A stretch of 41,508 nucleotides of DNA. Source: Porphyromonadaceae bacterium UBA3327 (lineage in GTDB: Bacteria; Bacteroidota; Bacteroidia; Bacteroidales; Muribaculaceae). The translations under genes were made by a program, and so were the position numbers. Location: contig DERZ01000051.1 of assembly GCA_002361155.1 (NCBI GenBank), forward strand, positions 492 through 41,999, written 5' to 3'. Shown here piece by piece: positions 7,872 to 17,271 of the stretch. Position 1 is the first letter of the stretch. Each line of letters begins with the position of its first letter. A model generated the notes under the pieces. The model worked only from the letters and a program-made list of their open reading frames with translations, searched no databases and was not told the DNA's origin.

Positions 7872-7890
7872 CCGGCTTAGCCGGTTTTTT
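7872..7890 (+). terminator. Orphan plus-strand intrinsic terminator
   Basis: Stem CCGGC (7872-7876), loop TTA, GCCGG (7880-7884), then six T (7885-7890) on the plus strand. No plus-strand gene ends here, because the genes on both sides run on the minus strand. A 13-bp palindrome, TCTGATAATCAGA, lies at 7847-7859. It could end a small or antisense RNA. Confidence 0.55.
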
Positions 7891-7941
7891 CATAAAGGCA
7901 ACCTGATGTGTGCTAATGGCACAGCACTTTGAAAACAACAT

Positions 7942-8106
7942 TTATTCCCTGAATATGCAATATAATTCACGCGAAAAGATCAGACAGGATTCATACAGGC
8001 GCAAATCATCTTCATCCGAATTATCCTCGCTGTCTTCTGTCCGCGGCAGGCATCCTGTACCGGCGCCATCCCATGACTGATGAATGAGAGTCTCGAAGGC
8101 TTTCAT
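7942..8106 (-). CDS. Possible small acidic protein of 54 residues, unknown function
   Basis: An ATG-to-TAA reading frame on the minus strand encodes 54 residues starting MKAFETLIHQSWDGAG. A strongly acidic middle follows (TEDSEDNSDEDD), then a hydrophobic/aromatic end (YESCLIFSRELYCIF). It is upstream of the CNNM/CBS gene on the same strand, with a 128-nt gap that includes an opposing terminator-like stem. I do not recognise a family, and no clear promoter is visible upstream. It may be a real small gene or a chance reading frame. Conservation in relatives would decide. Confidence 0.35.
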   Translation of the reverse strand: MKAFETLIHQSWDGAGTGCLPRTEDSEDNSDEDDLRLYESCLIFSRELYCIFRE

Positions 8107-8246
8107 AATTTTTGTATCATACAGTTCTTACCATATAACGCTGCGCGCAGCTCCTTTGTTGTGTTTTAATAAGAAGCGACCACGATACACTCCGCTAAGA
8201 CTGATGTGACTGATGTCCCATATCGTCGGATATTGATTGGACTGAC

Positions 8247-8278
8247 TTTTCAAAATTCGCATATTTTGCGTAAATTTG
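8247..8278 (+). promoter_or_regulatory. Promoter upstream of glycosyltransferase and dcw cluster
   Basis: TAAATTTG (8271-8278) matches the -7 consensus TAnnTTTG. TTTT at 8247-8250 stands 20 nt upstream in place of TTTG. The predicted start near 8284 gives an 80-nt leader before the glycosyltransferase. Apart from this, 8107-8363 shows no supported gene. Confidence 0.6.
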
Positions 8279-8363
8279 CCTATTCAAATACAAATCAACC
8301 CGGCATATCACGGGACTAATATTGTGTTTGGATTCAAACATGACTCTATAAACACCGGTTTAC

Positions 8364-9536
8364 ATGAAAATTGGATATGATGCCAAACGGGCAGTCTTCA
8401 ACAATACAGGACTGGGGAATTACTCAAGGCTTGTGATCGAAGGGATAGCCTCTGAGAATCCCGAGGACAGCTTGCTCCTGTATACACCCCGTTTTCAAAG
8501 TCATCCTCGCACGGCATGCATGGAAAAGCTGGCAAACGTGGAATTCAGGCTCCCTCCTCCGCAGGGGTTCAAAGGCTCTATGTGGCGCACTTTCGGCATA
8601 CCCAACAATCTCCGCGCAGACGGCGTGGACATATACCACGGACTCTCCAACGAACTGCCGCTCAATATCACGTCAGCCGGCATCCCGACCGTGCTGACCA
8701 TACACGACGTGATATACCGCAAGCTGCCGCATGACTATACACTTGTCGACCGTATTCTTGATGATTTCAAGTATGGCAGAAGCTGCCGTGCCGCCACCCA
8801 TATCATCGCTGTCAGCGAATGCACCCGCAAGGATGTGGCAGAGGCCTACGGCATCGATCCGGACAAAATCAGTGTTGTCTATCAGGGATGTGCCGAATCG
8901 TTCCGTAAGGAATTCTCGCCGGCTGAAATCGATGCTCTGCGCCAACGCCTCAATCTGCCGCACCGATATATCCTCCAGGTAGGTACCATCGAGCCGCGCA
9001 AGAACCTCGAGCTCACGGTCCGCGCCCTTGCCTCGGTGCCCGAAGGAATAGACCTCGTGGCCGTGGGCCGCGACCGTCTCGGCTACCGACGAAAAGTGGA
9101 ACGGATCGCCGAGGAGACGGGGGTGCGGAACAGAATACATTTCTTCGAAGGACTCGAAGGGGACGCCATACCCCTGCTCAACCGTGGAGCCGAAATAATA
9201 GCCTATCCCTCAAGGTACGAAGGGTTCGGCATTCCCGTGCTCGAAGGGATAACATGCGGACGTCCCGTAGTTGCAGCCACGGGATCCTGCCTGGAAGAGG
9301 CCGGGGGGGGCGGAGCCATATACGTCAGCCCTGACTCTCCGCGCGAAATGGCCAACGCACTCAATGCCATAATCCACGGCGAAACCGATGTGGAGTCCAT
9401 TATCGGAAGAGGAAAAGAGCATTCACAGAAGTTCAACATCTCCGACGTGGCATCAGGGGTAAGATCTGTCTATAACAAGGTTGTAGATAAGTTTTTTTCA
9501 GACCTCGGCAAAAAGCAAGTTCGGAATTGTAAATAG
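8364..9536 (+). CDS. Glycosyltransferase family 4 (GT-B fold)
   Basis: This 390-residue GT-B enzyme moves a sugar from a nucleotide donor to a cell-envelope acceptor that cannot be named from sequence. The N-terminal acceptor domain starts MKIGYDAKRAV with a TGLGNYSR loop. The C-terminal donor domain has the strand-loop QVGTIEPRKNL and the E-x7-E motif (E286 and E294 in YEGFGIPVLEG), typical of retaining GT4 mannosyl/glucosyl/galactosyltransferases. It is the first gene of the long plus-strand run and ends 48 nt before rsmH, where mraZ often sits in other bacteria. It may share a transcript with the dcw genes, but its role there is unknown. Confidence 0.88.
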   Translation: MKIGYDAKRAVFNNTGLGNYSRLVIEGIASENPEDSLLLYTPRFQSHPRTACMEKLANVEFRLPPPQGFKGSMWRTFGIPNNLRADGVDIYHGLSNELPLNITSAGIPTVLTIHDVIYRKLPHDYTLVDRILDDFKYGRSCRAATHIIAVSECTRKDVAEAYGIDPDKISVVYQGCAESFRKEFSPAEIDALRQRLNLPHRYILQVGTIEPRKNLELTVRALASVPEGIDLVAVGRDRLGYRRKVERIAEETGVRNRIHFFEGLEGDAIPLLNRGAEIIAYPSRYEGFGIPVLEGITCGRPVVAATGSCLEEAGGGGAIYVSPDSPREMANALNAIIHGETDVESIIGRGKEHSQKFNISDVASGVRSVYNKVVDKFFSDLGKKQVRNCK

Positions 9537-9552
9537 TTTACAAAAAAATAAC

Positions 9553-9560
9553 TAACTTTA
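9553..9560 (+). promoter_or_regulatory. Weak -7-like box before rsmH
   Basis: TAACTTTA at 9553-9560 differs from TAnnTTTG in the last base, and no good TTTG is seen at -33. It follows the inverted repeat GTAAATAGTTTAC (9529-9541), which overlaps the glycosyltransferase stop codon. It might give the dcw cluster its own promoter. Confidence 0.3.
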
Positions 9561-9584
9561 CGAATAAATTCAATTTTGACAAGA

Positions 9585-10493
9585 ATGGAGGGGGAGACCT
9601 ATCATATACCGGCATTGTTGCCGGAGGCCATCAATGGATTAAACATCAGGGAAGCGGGAGTTTACGTGGACGCTACATTCGGTGGCGGCGGTCACTCCGC
9701 GGCGATTCTCGCCGCGCTTGGAAGCGAGGGACGACTGTTCGGGTTCGACCGCGACACCGACGCGCTCGCCAATGCACCTGCCGACTCCCGATTTACATTT
9801 GTACATTCCAACTTCCGTTATATCTCTAATTTCATGAGATACCACGGCGTAGAGCATGTCGACGGCATTCTGGCCGACCTGGGAGTGTCCTTCCATCATT
9901 TCGACACGGCCGACCGAGGTTTCTCATTCCGCAGCGACGCACCCCTTGACATGCGCATGAACCGCAACGGCGGCAAGACTGCGGCCGACATCCTCGCCGA
10001 TTACCCTGAGGAGGAACTGTCCCGGCTGTTCCGTACCTACACCGACCTGAAAAATCCACGCGCGCTGACCTCCGCAATCGTCAGGGCACGTGCCGAGGCA
10101 CCGGTCGACACCACGTTCCGGCTCGTCGAGGCCGCCCGCAAAGCCATCTCGCCCCAAAGGGAGAAAAAAGACCTCGCCCAGGTGTTCCAGGCTCTCCGCA
10201 TCGAAGTCAACGACGAGATGGGAGCACTCAAGGCTCTCCTCGGGCAGGCCGCCGAAGTACTGCGTCCCGGCGGCAGACTCGCAGTGATCACATATCATTC
10301 GATCGAAGACCGCATGGTTAAAAACTTCATCCGCAGCGGAAATGTCGAAGGAATTGTGGACAAGGATTTCTACGGAAGGGTCTCGACTCCCTGGAAACAG
10401 GTGAACCGATCCCCTCTCGTTCCATCCGAAGAAGAAGTAGAACGGAATCCGAGAGCGCGTAGCGCCAAACTGCGCGTCGCGGAACTTTTGTGA
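9585..10493 (+). CDS. rsmH: 16S rRNA (cytosine(1402)-N(4))-methyltransferase RsmH
   Basis: RsmH (MraW) methylates N4 of C1402 in the decoding centre of 16S rRNA using SAM. From the ATG at 9585 the protein is 302 residues, normal for the family. The HIPALLPEA opening and the SAM-binding DATFGGGGHS (residues 29-38) are diagnostic, as are the LADLGVSFHHFD and ITYHSIEDRMVK stretches. A TTG three codons earlier is an alternative start. It is the first true dcw gene here and is followed after 5 nt by the FtsL-like gene. mraZ, which usually precedes it, is absent. Confidence 0.96.
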   Translation: MEGETYHIPALLPEAINGLNIREAGVYVDATFGGGGHSAAILAALGSEGRLFGFDRDTDALANAPADSRFTFVHSNFRYISNFMRYHGVEHVDGILADLGVSFHHFDTADRGFSFRSDAPLDMRMNRNGGKTAADILADYPEEELSRLFRTYTDLKNPRALTSAIVRARAEAPVDTTFRLVEAARKAISPQREKKDLAQVFQALRIEVNDEMGALKALLGQAAEVLRPGGRLAVITYHSIEDRMVKNFIRSGNVEGIVDKDFYGRVSTPWKQVNRSPLVPSEEEVERNPRARSAKLRVAELL

Positions 10494-10498
10494 CTGCA

Positions 10499-10864
10499 AT
10501 GGCGAACAAAAAAAGTAAACAAGATAACGACAAGAAAAACAACAGGCATAATTTCTCATGGGTCGAGGAACTCCGTGCCGGACGCTCCATCTCGATAGAA
10601 TTCTTCAAGAAAAACGCCTGGCTGCTGCTGTTGATAACAGTGGCAGTCATCGCCATGATCGGTCTTCGGTATGAGACAAAGACAAAGATGTCTAAAATAA
10701 AATCACTCACCACCGAACTGCAGAGAGCCGAAAGCCGCAAGCTGCAGGAGAAATCCCTCTACATGTCGCTCATCCGAGAAACCGAGATGAAGAGACTGGT
10801 TCATGAAAAAGGACTCGCGCTTGAATTTCAGGAGCAGCCTCCATACGAAATCACCGACAACTGA
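10499..10864 (+). CDS. FtsL-like cell division protein
   Basis: This 121-residue single-pass membrane protein has a basic cytoplasmic N-terminus (residues 1-40, rich in Lys and Asn), a transmembrane helix at about residues 41-59 (AWLLLLITVAVIAMIGL) and an extracytoplasmic coiled coil (KMSKIKSLTTELQRAESRK). This is the FtsL topology, and its place between rsmH and ftsI is the position of ftsL in dcw clusters. FtsL helps bridge early and late divisome proteins and activates FtsW-FtsI. Sequence identity is low across phyla, so the name rests on topology and position. Confidence 0.85.
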   Translation: MANKKSKQDNDKKNNRHNFSWVEELRAGRSISIEFFKKNAWLLLLITVAVIAMIGLRYETKTKMSKIKSLTTELQRAESRKLQEKSLYMSLIRETEMKRLVHEKGLALEFQEQPPYEITDN

Positions 10865-10912
10865 ACGCAAACCCCACCGACGACAAAAGCGACAAATTCA
10901 TAACAACCGGCT

Positions 10913-13045
10913 ATGGCAGGAAACAACAAACGACATATTCTGATACGATACGGAGTGATTACCGTGCTGTTCGTGTTTTTCGGCATCATCGTGCTCGGAA
11001 AGCTGTTCAGTACCACGGTGATTGAGGCATCGGACTGGAACCGCCGTGCCAAAGAGGAGCTGTCGCGCGTAGACACCATCGCGCCCGAACGCGGCAACAT
11101 CCTCGCTGACAACGGCAACATCCTCGCATGCAACCTCAAGGTCTACGACATCAAGATCGACCTGCGCCACGAGAAGGTGAATTCCCACATACGCAAGAAC
11201 CGCGGCATTCCATGGAACAAAATAGACTCACTGGCCGACTCCCTCGACACATACTATCCGCGCGTCAAAGATCTGCGCCAGCATCCCGACACATTCCGGA
11301 AATACTCATGGCACGCGAAACTCAAGAAGGAATTCGAGAAGCAGCCCGAGCGGCGCAACCGCGCCCTCCGTCTGGCCCGCAACAAGACACTCGAGGACTT
11401 CGAGCGCATAAAGGGATTCCCCTATCTCAAGGATTTCAACGGACGCGGCACTCGCAATCCCCTTTACTGTCAGAACCGCAACGTCCGCATCTACCCATAC
11501 GGCAAAATGGCCTACCGCAGCATAGGCCGTGTCAACGAGAACCAGAAGACGCGCGAGATCCACGGATATTCCGGCCTGGAAATGGCGCTCGACTCGCTTC
11601 TCTACGGCAAGCCGGGCCTCGCCAAGCGCGTGGCCATGACCAGCGGAATATCCAACTGGGTGACCACCCCGCCCCGACGGGGATACGACATCCATACTAC
11701 CATCAACATCGATCTTCAGGAAATGCTTGAGGATGAGCTCCAGAAAGTCTGCGAAGAGGCCGATGCCGAATGGGGCACCGCCGTGCTCATGGAGGTGGCC
11801 TCGGGCGAAATCAAGGCTATATCCAACATCGAGTTGCTCGACGACGGCTCCTACGGCGAGGCGCTCAACCGCGCGGTCCTCCCCTTCGAGCCCGGTTCGG
11901 TGATGAAACCGATATCGCTCATGATCGCCTTCGAGGACAAGCTCGTAAAATCGGTCAACGACATGGTGGACTGCTCCCCTTTCCAACGCACCAACGACCC
12001 CCACGGGAGCGGACCGAAAAACATGAAGCAGGTGATAGAGCAGTCATCCAACCCCGGCATAGCCAGAGTGATATTCAGAGGATACGCCCAGGACCCTGAA
12101 AAATGGTGGGAGCGTCTCGCGGGGCTCGGTTTCTTCGAGCCTATGCACACAGGTATCGCCGGCGAATGCACCCCGCGCATCAAGCGCCTCACTCCTACCG
12201 ACTCCCGGGGAAACAACATCACCATGACGGCGCGCCATCTCGACCTTGCCCGCCAGGCATACGGCTACAATACAGAGCTCCCTCCCCTCTTCACGCTCTC
12301 GGTCTACAACGCCATCGCCAACAACGGCGTGTATGTCCGGCCGCATCTGGTGAAGAGCCTTATCGATGAAGACGGAAGGGACTCCGTGCTGCATGTGCGC
12401 AACATCCGCGACAGCATCTGCTCGCCGCGCACCGCCCGAATGGTAAGGGAATGCATCCGCGAAGTAGTCTGGGGAGAGCACGGTACAGCGCGCCTCGTGC
12501 GCGATGACCGCGTGGAAATAGCCGGCAAGACAGGAACCGCCTATCCCGTGGAACACGGGGTATACAACCATGCCAAGCGCCGTTATGCCTTTGCGGGATT
12601 CTTTCCCTACGAGAACCCGCAGTACAGCTGTATAGTCCTTGTGCTCGGCAAAGCCGGCAGCTCCGCCAACCGCACCTCTGGTCAGGTACTGAAAAACATG
12701 GCCATCAAAATGTATTCGCGCGGTATGCTCCGCAACGTATCGACCTATACAGCTGCTAAATCCAGCTCACGACCGGTGCTCGCGGCCTCCACCGCCACCA
12801 GCCACTCCGAAGTGGCCAAGGCGATAGGCGCATCCTCCGTGCGCCGCGCCAAGACGGTCACTCCGGGCGCGGCAGATACCGTTCCCTCAGTGATCGGATA
12901 CGACGCCCCCTCGGCCCTCAGGATCCTCGAACAGCGCGGCCTCAACGTGAGAATATCCGGCACCGGACACGTGGTGGGCCAGTCGCTGCCACCCGGCACC
13001 CCACTGAAAAAAGGTGAAACCATCATCCTGAGACTCCGGATATGA
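10913..13045 (+). CDS. ftsI: Septal peptidoglycan transpeptidase (class B PBP) with PASTA domain
   Basis: This is the divisome transpeptidase that cross-links septal peptidoglycan with FtsW. The 710 residues contain a membrane anchor at about 10-32, a PBP dimerisation/pedestal region with a charged insert near residues 90-175, and the transpeptidase domain. Active-site motifs are all present: SVMK with Ser329, SSN at 378-380 and KTGT at 539-542. A C-terminal PASTA domain spans about 655-710 (VPSVIGYDAPSA to the end). The sequence between them (about 605-650) is Ser/Ala-rich and probably a linker. It lies in order between the FtsL-like gene and murE. Confidence 0.95.
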   Translation: MAGNNKRHILIRYGVITVLFVFFGIIVLGKLFSTTVIEASDWNRRAKEELSRVDTIAPERGNILADNGNILACNLKVYDIKIDLRHEKVNSHIRKNRGIPWNKIDSLADSLDTYYPRVKDLRQHPDTFRKYSWHAKLKKEFEKQPERRNRALRLARNKTLEDFERIKGFPYLKDFNGRGTRNPLYCQNRNVRIYPYGKMAYRSIGRVNENQKTREIHGYSGLEMALDSLLYGKPGLAKRVAMTSGISNWVTTPPRRGYDIHTTINIDLQEMLEDELQKVCEEADAEWGTAVLMEVASGEIKAISNIELLDDGSYGEALNRAVLPFEPGSVMKPISLMIAFEDKLVKSVNDMVDCSPFQRTNDPHGSGPKNMKQVIEQSSNPGIARVIFRGYAQDPEKWWERLAGLGFFEPMHTGIAGECTPRIKRLTPTDSRGNNITMTARHLDLARQAYGYNTELPPLFTLSVYNAIANNGVYVRPHLVKSLIDEDGRDSVLHVRNIRDSICSPRTARMVRECIREVVWGEHGTARLVRDDRVEIAGKTGTAYPVEHGVYNHAKRRYAFAGFFPYENPQYSCIVLVLGKAGSSANRTSGQVLKNMAIKMYSRGMLRNVSTYTAAKSSSRPVLAASTATSHSEVAKAIGASSVRRAKTVTPGAADTVPSVIGYDAPSALRILEQRGLNVRISGTGHVVGQSLPPGTPLKKGETIILRLRI

Positions 13046-13128
13046 CTCGCTGAGGCTCAGGATATGACCGCGCCACCCGGACATGATTTTGAATCTGAAA
13101 ATTCCAACGACTATAAAATATCTGAAAT

Positions 13129-14589
13129 ATGACAATCAAACTTTCCCGCCTTCTTGAAGAGATCAAGCCCCTCGAAGTAATCGGAGAGACCGACAAAAAT
13201 ATCGAAAGCCTCCAGAGCGACTCCAGAAAAGTCGGCAAGGGAGGAATGTTTGTGGCAGTCCGCGGTGTCACCACCGACGGACACCGCTATATTCCGGTAG
13301 TGGCGAGCACTCATGTTGCCGCCATAGTCTGCGAGGACCTTCCGGCATCCATAGAGAAAGGAATCACCTATATCCGCGTGGCGGACAGCGCGGAGGCCCT
13401 GGGTCGCCTCGCCTCGGCCTGGTACGGACACCCCTCGTCGCAACTTCGGCTCGTGGGCGTGACAGGCACCAACGGCAAGACCACCACCGCCACCCTACTC
13501 TACGAGATGGCAAAACTCGAGGGCTACAAGGCCGGCCTTTTGTCGACGGTGTGCAACTATATCCAGGACCGTGCCATACCGACCACACACACCACCCCCG
13601 ACCCTCTTACCCTCAACGAGCTTCTTTCCGAAATGGTGGCGGCCGGCTGCGACTATGCCTTCATGGAAGTTTCGAGCCATGCAGCCCAACAGCGCCGCAT
13701 AGCGGGACTGAAATTTGCCGGCGGCGTATTCTCCAATCTCACCCGGGACCACCTCGACTACCATCACACGGTGGATAATTACCGCAACGCCAAGAAAATG
13801 TTCTTCGACACCCTTCCGGAGGACGCATTCGCCCTTGTGAACACCGATGACAAGGCGGGACTCTACATGACCCAGAACACGCGCGCCAAAGTCCACGCAT
13901 ATTCGTTGCGTGCCGATGCCGATTTCCGCTGCAAGATACTTGAGACACGCCTTGACGGCACACTGCTGATGCTGAACGGCCGCGAAGTGGAGGTGAATTT
14001 CACCGGGCGTTTCAACGCCTACAACCTCACGGCGGTCTACGGCGCGAGTCTCCTGATCGGCTGGCCACGCGAGGAGGTGGAAGTGAACATGAGCAGACTT
14101 GTGCCCGTAGCGGGCCGCTTCCAGACATTCCGGTCTGAGAAAGGCGTGACGGCGATTGTGGACTATGCCCACACCCCCGACGCGCTTGTCAACGTGCTCG
14201 ACACCATCCGCGAGGTGGTGGGCAACGACGGCGAGATAACCACCGTGGTGGGAGCCGGCGGCAACCGCGACCACGGCAAGCGCCCGATCATGGCGCGCGA
14301 GGCCGCATGCCGCAGCGACCGTCTCATCCTCACCAGCGACAACCCGCGCGACGAGGAGCCCTCGGCTATCATCGACGAGATGAAGGAGGGACTTTCCGCC
14401 GAGGAGATGCGCCGCACCCTCTGCATCACCGACCGCCGCGAGGCCATCCGTACCGCAATCATGATGGCGCGTCCCGGCTCCGTAGTGCTCGTTGCCGGAA
14501 AGGGACATGAGCCTTATCAGGAGGTGAAGGGAGTGCGCCACCATTTCGATGACCGCGAAGAGGTGCAGGAGGCACTTGCACAGCTATGA
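13129..14589 (+). CDS. murE: UDP-MurNAc-L-Ala-D-Glu:meso-diaminopimelate ligase MurE
   Basis: MurE adds the third amino acid to the UDP-MurNAc-dipeptide in the cytoplasm using ATP. It has 486 residues with the three Mur-ligase domains. The ATP-binding loop GTNGKTT is at residues 113-119 and the C-terminal DNPR motif at residues 404-407. DNPR is the signature for meso-diaminopimelate rather than lysine, so this organism should have DAP-type peptidoglycan. It starts 83 nt after ftsI and its stop overlaps the mraY start (ATGA). Confidence 0.96.
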   Translation: MTIKLSRLLEEIKPLEVIGETDKNIESLQSDSRKVGKGGMFVAVRGVTTDGHRYIPVVASTHVAAIVCEDLPASIEKGITYIRVADSAEALGRLASAWYGHPSSQLRLVGVTGTNGKTTTATLLYEMAKLEGYKAGLLSTVCNYIQDRAIPTTHTTPDPLTLNELLSEMVAAGCDYAFMEVSSHAAQQRRIAGLKFAGGVFSNLTRDHLDYHHTVDNYRNAKKMFFDTLPEDAFALVNTDDKAGLYMTQNTRAKVHAYSLRADADFRCKILETRLDGTLLMLNGREVEVNFTGRFNAYNLTAVYGASLLIGWPREEVEVNMSRLVPVAGRFQTFRSEKGVTAIVDYAHTPDALVNVLDTIREVVGNDGEITTVVGAGGNRDHGKRPIMAREAACRSDRLILTSDNPRDEEPSAIIDEMKEGLSAEEMRRTLCITDRREAIRTAIMMARPGSVVLVAGKGHEPYQEVKGVRHHFDDREEVQEALAQL

Positions 14590-15857
14590 TCTACTGGCTA
14601 TACGAACAATTCGGTTCCGGGTGGGATTTCCCCGGAAAACACCTGCTGGGATACATCTCCTTCCGGGCCGGGCTCACTTTCGCAATCTCGCTGCTGATCG
14701 CCCTGGTGTTCGGACAGAGAATCATCCGGCGACTGCAGCGGATGCAGGTCGGTGAAGAGGTTCGCAATCTCGGGCTTGAGGGCCAGATGCAGAAAAAAGG
14801 CACCCCCACCATGGGAGGCGTCATCATCATCATCTCCATTCTCCTGCCGCTGTTGCTCATAGGTAACCTCCGCAACATCTACCTGTTGCTGATGATTGTA
14901 GCCACGATATGGATGGGATGTATCGGATTTCTCGACGACTACCGCAAGCTCAAATACCACAACAAGGACGGCCTGAAAGGAAAATACAAAGTTATCGGAC
15001 AGGTAGGACTCGGACTGGTGGTGGGAATTACCATGTGGCTCTCCCCTTCCATAGTCATGAGCGAAAACACCGAGGTGATGCGCGGGCCTGACCACAGCAC
15101 GGAGATAGTGATGTCGAACGAACAGATAAAGTCGCCGCAGACCACCATCCCGTTCGTGAAGAACAACAACTTCAATTATCAGTGGCTCACTTCATGGGTC
15201 GACAACGCACAGGCGGCCGAGACACTCGGCTGGCTCGCGTTCGTGCTCGTGGTGATCATCGTGGTGGCGGCCGTGAGCAACGGTGCCAACCTCACAGACG
15301 GACTCGACGGACTCTGCGCCGGAACGTCGGCTATTATCGGAATAGCCCTCCTCATAATGGCATATTTAGGAGGAAACGTGATATACTCGAGTTATCTCAA
15401 CATCATGTATATCCCTGGTTCCGAAGAGATGGTGGTCTACGCATCGGCTTTCATCGGGGCGCTGGTCGGTTTTCTGTGGTACAATGCTTTCCCTGCGCAG
15501 GTATTCATGGGCGACACCGGCAGCCTCACGCTCGGCGGCATTCTGGCGGTATTCGCCATCCTTATCCGCAAGGAGCTGCTGATTCCTCTGCTCTGCCTGG
15601 TATTCTTCCTCGAGGACCTCTCGGTGATGATGCAGGTGGCATACTTCAAATACACTAAAAAACGCTTCGGCGAGGGGCGCCGCATATTCAAGATGACACC
15701 CCTCCACCATCACTTCCAGAAAGCGGCGGTACCCGGAGCCAACGTAAAATGGAATTTTCCGGTCAATCCCATTCCGGAGTCCAAGATTGTGGTGCGTTTC
15801 TGGATTGTCAGCATCCTGCTGGCCGCGCTCACATTCGTGACGCTGAAGATAAGATGA
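14586..15857 (+). CDS. mraY: Phospho-MurNAc-pentapeptide transferase MraY
   Basis: MraY transfers phospho-MurNAc-pentapeptide to undecaprenyl phosphate, making lipid I in the cytoplasmic membrane. Key motifs are the catalytic Asp pair D117-D118 (FLDDYRKLK), NLTDGLDGL (residues 235-243) and HHHF near residue 375. At 423 residues it is longer than the ~360 of E. coli. The extra length is a hydrophilic extracytoplasmic segment at about residues 155-205, as in other Bacteroidetes. The start overlaps the murE stop. Confidence 0.96.
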   Translation: MIYWLYEQFGSGWDFPGKHLLGYISFRAGLTFAISLLIALVFGQRIIRRLQRMQVGEEVRNLGLEGQMQKKGTPTMGGVIIIISILLPLLLIGNLRNIYLLLMIVATIWMGCIGFLDDYRKLKYHNKDGLKGKYKVIGQVGLGLVVGITMWLSPSIVMSENTEVMRGPDHSTEIVMSNEQIKSPQTTIPFVKNNNFNYQWLTSWVDNAQAAETLGWLAFVLVVIIVVAAVSNGANLTDGLDGLCAGTSAIIGIALLIMAYLGGNVIYSSYLNIMYIPGSEEMVVYASAFIGALVGFLWYNAFPAQVFMGDTGSLTLGGILAVFAILIRKELLIPLLCLVFFLEDLSVMMQVAYFKYTKKRFGEGRRIFKMTPLHHHFQKAAVPGANVKWNFPVNPIPESKIVVRFWIVSILLAALTFVTLKIR

Positions 15858-15889
15858 TCTGACCGACATAAAAACATCGACATAGAAAG

Positions 15890-17260
15890 ATGAACGAGAA
15901 GAAAGAGATACTGACAGTGCTCGGAGGGGGCGAAAGCGGCGTTGGAGCGGCCGTCCTCGGCAAGACCAAGGGAATGCAGGTGTTTCTAAGCGATATGGGA
16001 GACATCAGCGACCATTACCGCGAAATACTCGACTCCGAAGGAATCGAATACGAGACCGGACACCACACAGAGGAGCGTATCCTCGAAGCCGATGTAGTGG
16101 TGAAAAGCCCCGGAATACCGCCCTGCTCCCCTATTGTCCGTAAAATCATGGATAAAGGGATTCCCGTCATTTCCGAAATTGAGTTCGCAGCGCGATACAC
16201 CGACGCAAAAATGGTGTGCATCACGGGGAGCAACGGCAAAACCACCACTACCCTGCTTACCTACCACATCCTCAAGGAGGCAGGGCTGAATGTGGGACTC
16301 GCCGGCAACGTGGGACGCAGCCTCGCCTATCAGGTGGCACGCGCCGACCATGATTACTATGTGATAGAACTCTCCAGCTTCCAGCTCGAGAACATGTATG
16401 ATTTCAAGGCCGACATCGCCGTCATAATGAACATCACCCCGGATCATCTGGACCGCTACGACAACAAGATGGAGAACTATGCGGCGGCAAAATTCCGCAT
16501 TCTCCGGAACCAGACCGGTGATGACTGGTTCATTTACTGGAAAGACGACCCCGTGATAAAGCAACAGCTGGAGCAGATCCAGACCGAGGCCATGCAACTT
16601 CCTTTCAGCGAATTACAGGAAGATGGCAACGCGGCATACGTAGACGACGGCATCGTGAGATTCGTGACTCCGCGCGAAGTCTGGGACATACCGCGCGACA
16701 GACTCGCCCTTCCGGGCCTCCACAACCTCTACAACTCCATGGCCGCCGGCCTCTCCGCATCCATCCTCAACATCCGCAAGGAGGATATCCGCCATGCCCT
16801 CGAGAACTTCGAGGCAGTGGAGCACCGCCTCGAATACGTCGACACCATCGCCGGAGTCCGCTATGTCAACGACTCCAAGGCCACCAACGTCAACTCCACC
16901 TGGTATGCTCTTGAAAGCATGACCGGACCCACCGTGCTGATCCTCGGCGGCAAGGACAAAGGAAATGATTATACCGAAATCGAGCCGCTCGTCCGCAAGA
17001 AGGTGAAGGCTGTCGTATGCATGGGCAAGGATAACGCCAAGCTGATTGACTTTTTTTCAGGGAAAGTGCCTGAAATCCGCGATACCCATTCAATATCAGA
17101 AGCCATGGAGGCCTGCGCCATGCTCGCCTCCGACGGCGACACCGTCCTGTTGTCGCCCTGCTGCGCCAGCTTCGACCTCTTCTCAAGTTACGAGGACCGC
17201 GGCCGTCAGTTCAAGCAGCAGGTGAGAATACTCCGCGACCGCACCATCGGAAAAGACTGA
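15890..17260 (+). CDS. murD: UDP-MurNAc-L-alanine:D-glutamate ligase MurD
   Basis: MurD adds D-Glu to UDP-MurNAc-L-Ala. The 456-residue protein has an N-terminal UDP-binding Rossmann fold (VLGGGESGVGAAVL), the ATP loop GSNGKTTT at residues 113-120, ELSSFQLE and NITPDHLDRY in the central domain, and NDSKATN and LLSPCCASFD in the C-terminal domain. All are standard for MurD. It lies 32 nt after mraY, and the N-terminal extension of ftsW begins 11 nt after its stop. Confidence 0.96.
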   Translation: MNEKKEILTVLGGGESGVGAAVLGKTKGMQVFLSDMGDISDHYREILDSEGIEYETGHHTEERILEADVVVKSPGIPPCSPIVRKIMDKGIPVISEIEFAARYTDAKMVCITGSNGKTTTTLLTYHILKEAGLNVGLAGNVGRSLAYQVARADHDYYVIELSSFQLENMYDFKADIAVIMNITPDHLDRYDNKMENYAAAKFRILRNQTGDDWFIYWKDDPVIKQQLEQIQTEAMQLPFSELQEDGNAAYVDDGIVRFVTPREVWDIPRDRLALPGLHNLYNSMAAGLSASILNIRKEDIRHALENFEAVEHRLEYVDTIAGVRYVNDSKATNVNSTWYALESMTGPTVLILGGKDKGNDYTEIEPLVRKKVKAVVCMGKDNAKLIDFFSGKVPEIRDTHSISEAMEACAMLASDGDTVLLSPCCASFDLFSSYEDRGRQFKQQVRILRDRTIGKD

Positions 17261-17271
17261 AACAATTGCCA

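Noticed and set aside
13495..14544. Long minus-strand open frame opposite murE
   Set aside because: It is the shadow of an intact MurE. The translation is His/Val/Gly-rich without motif or start signal.
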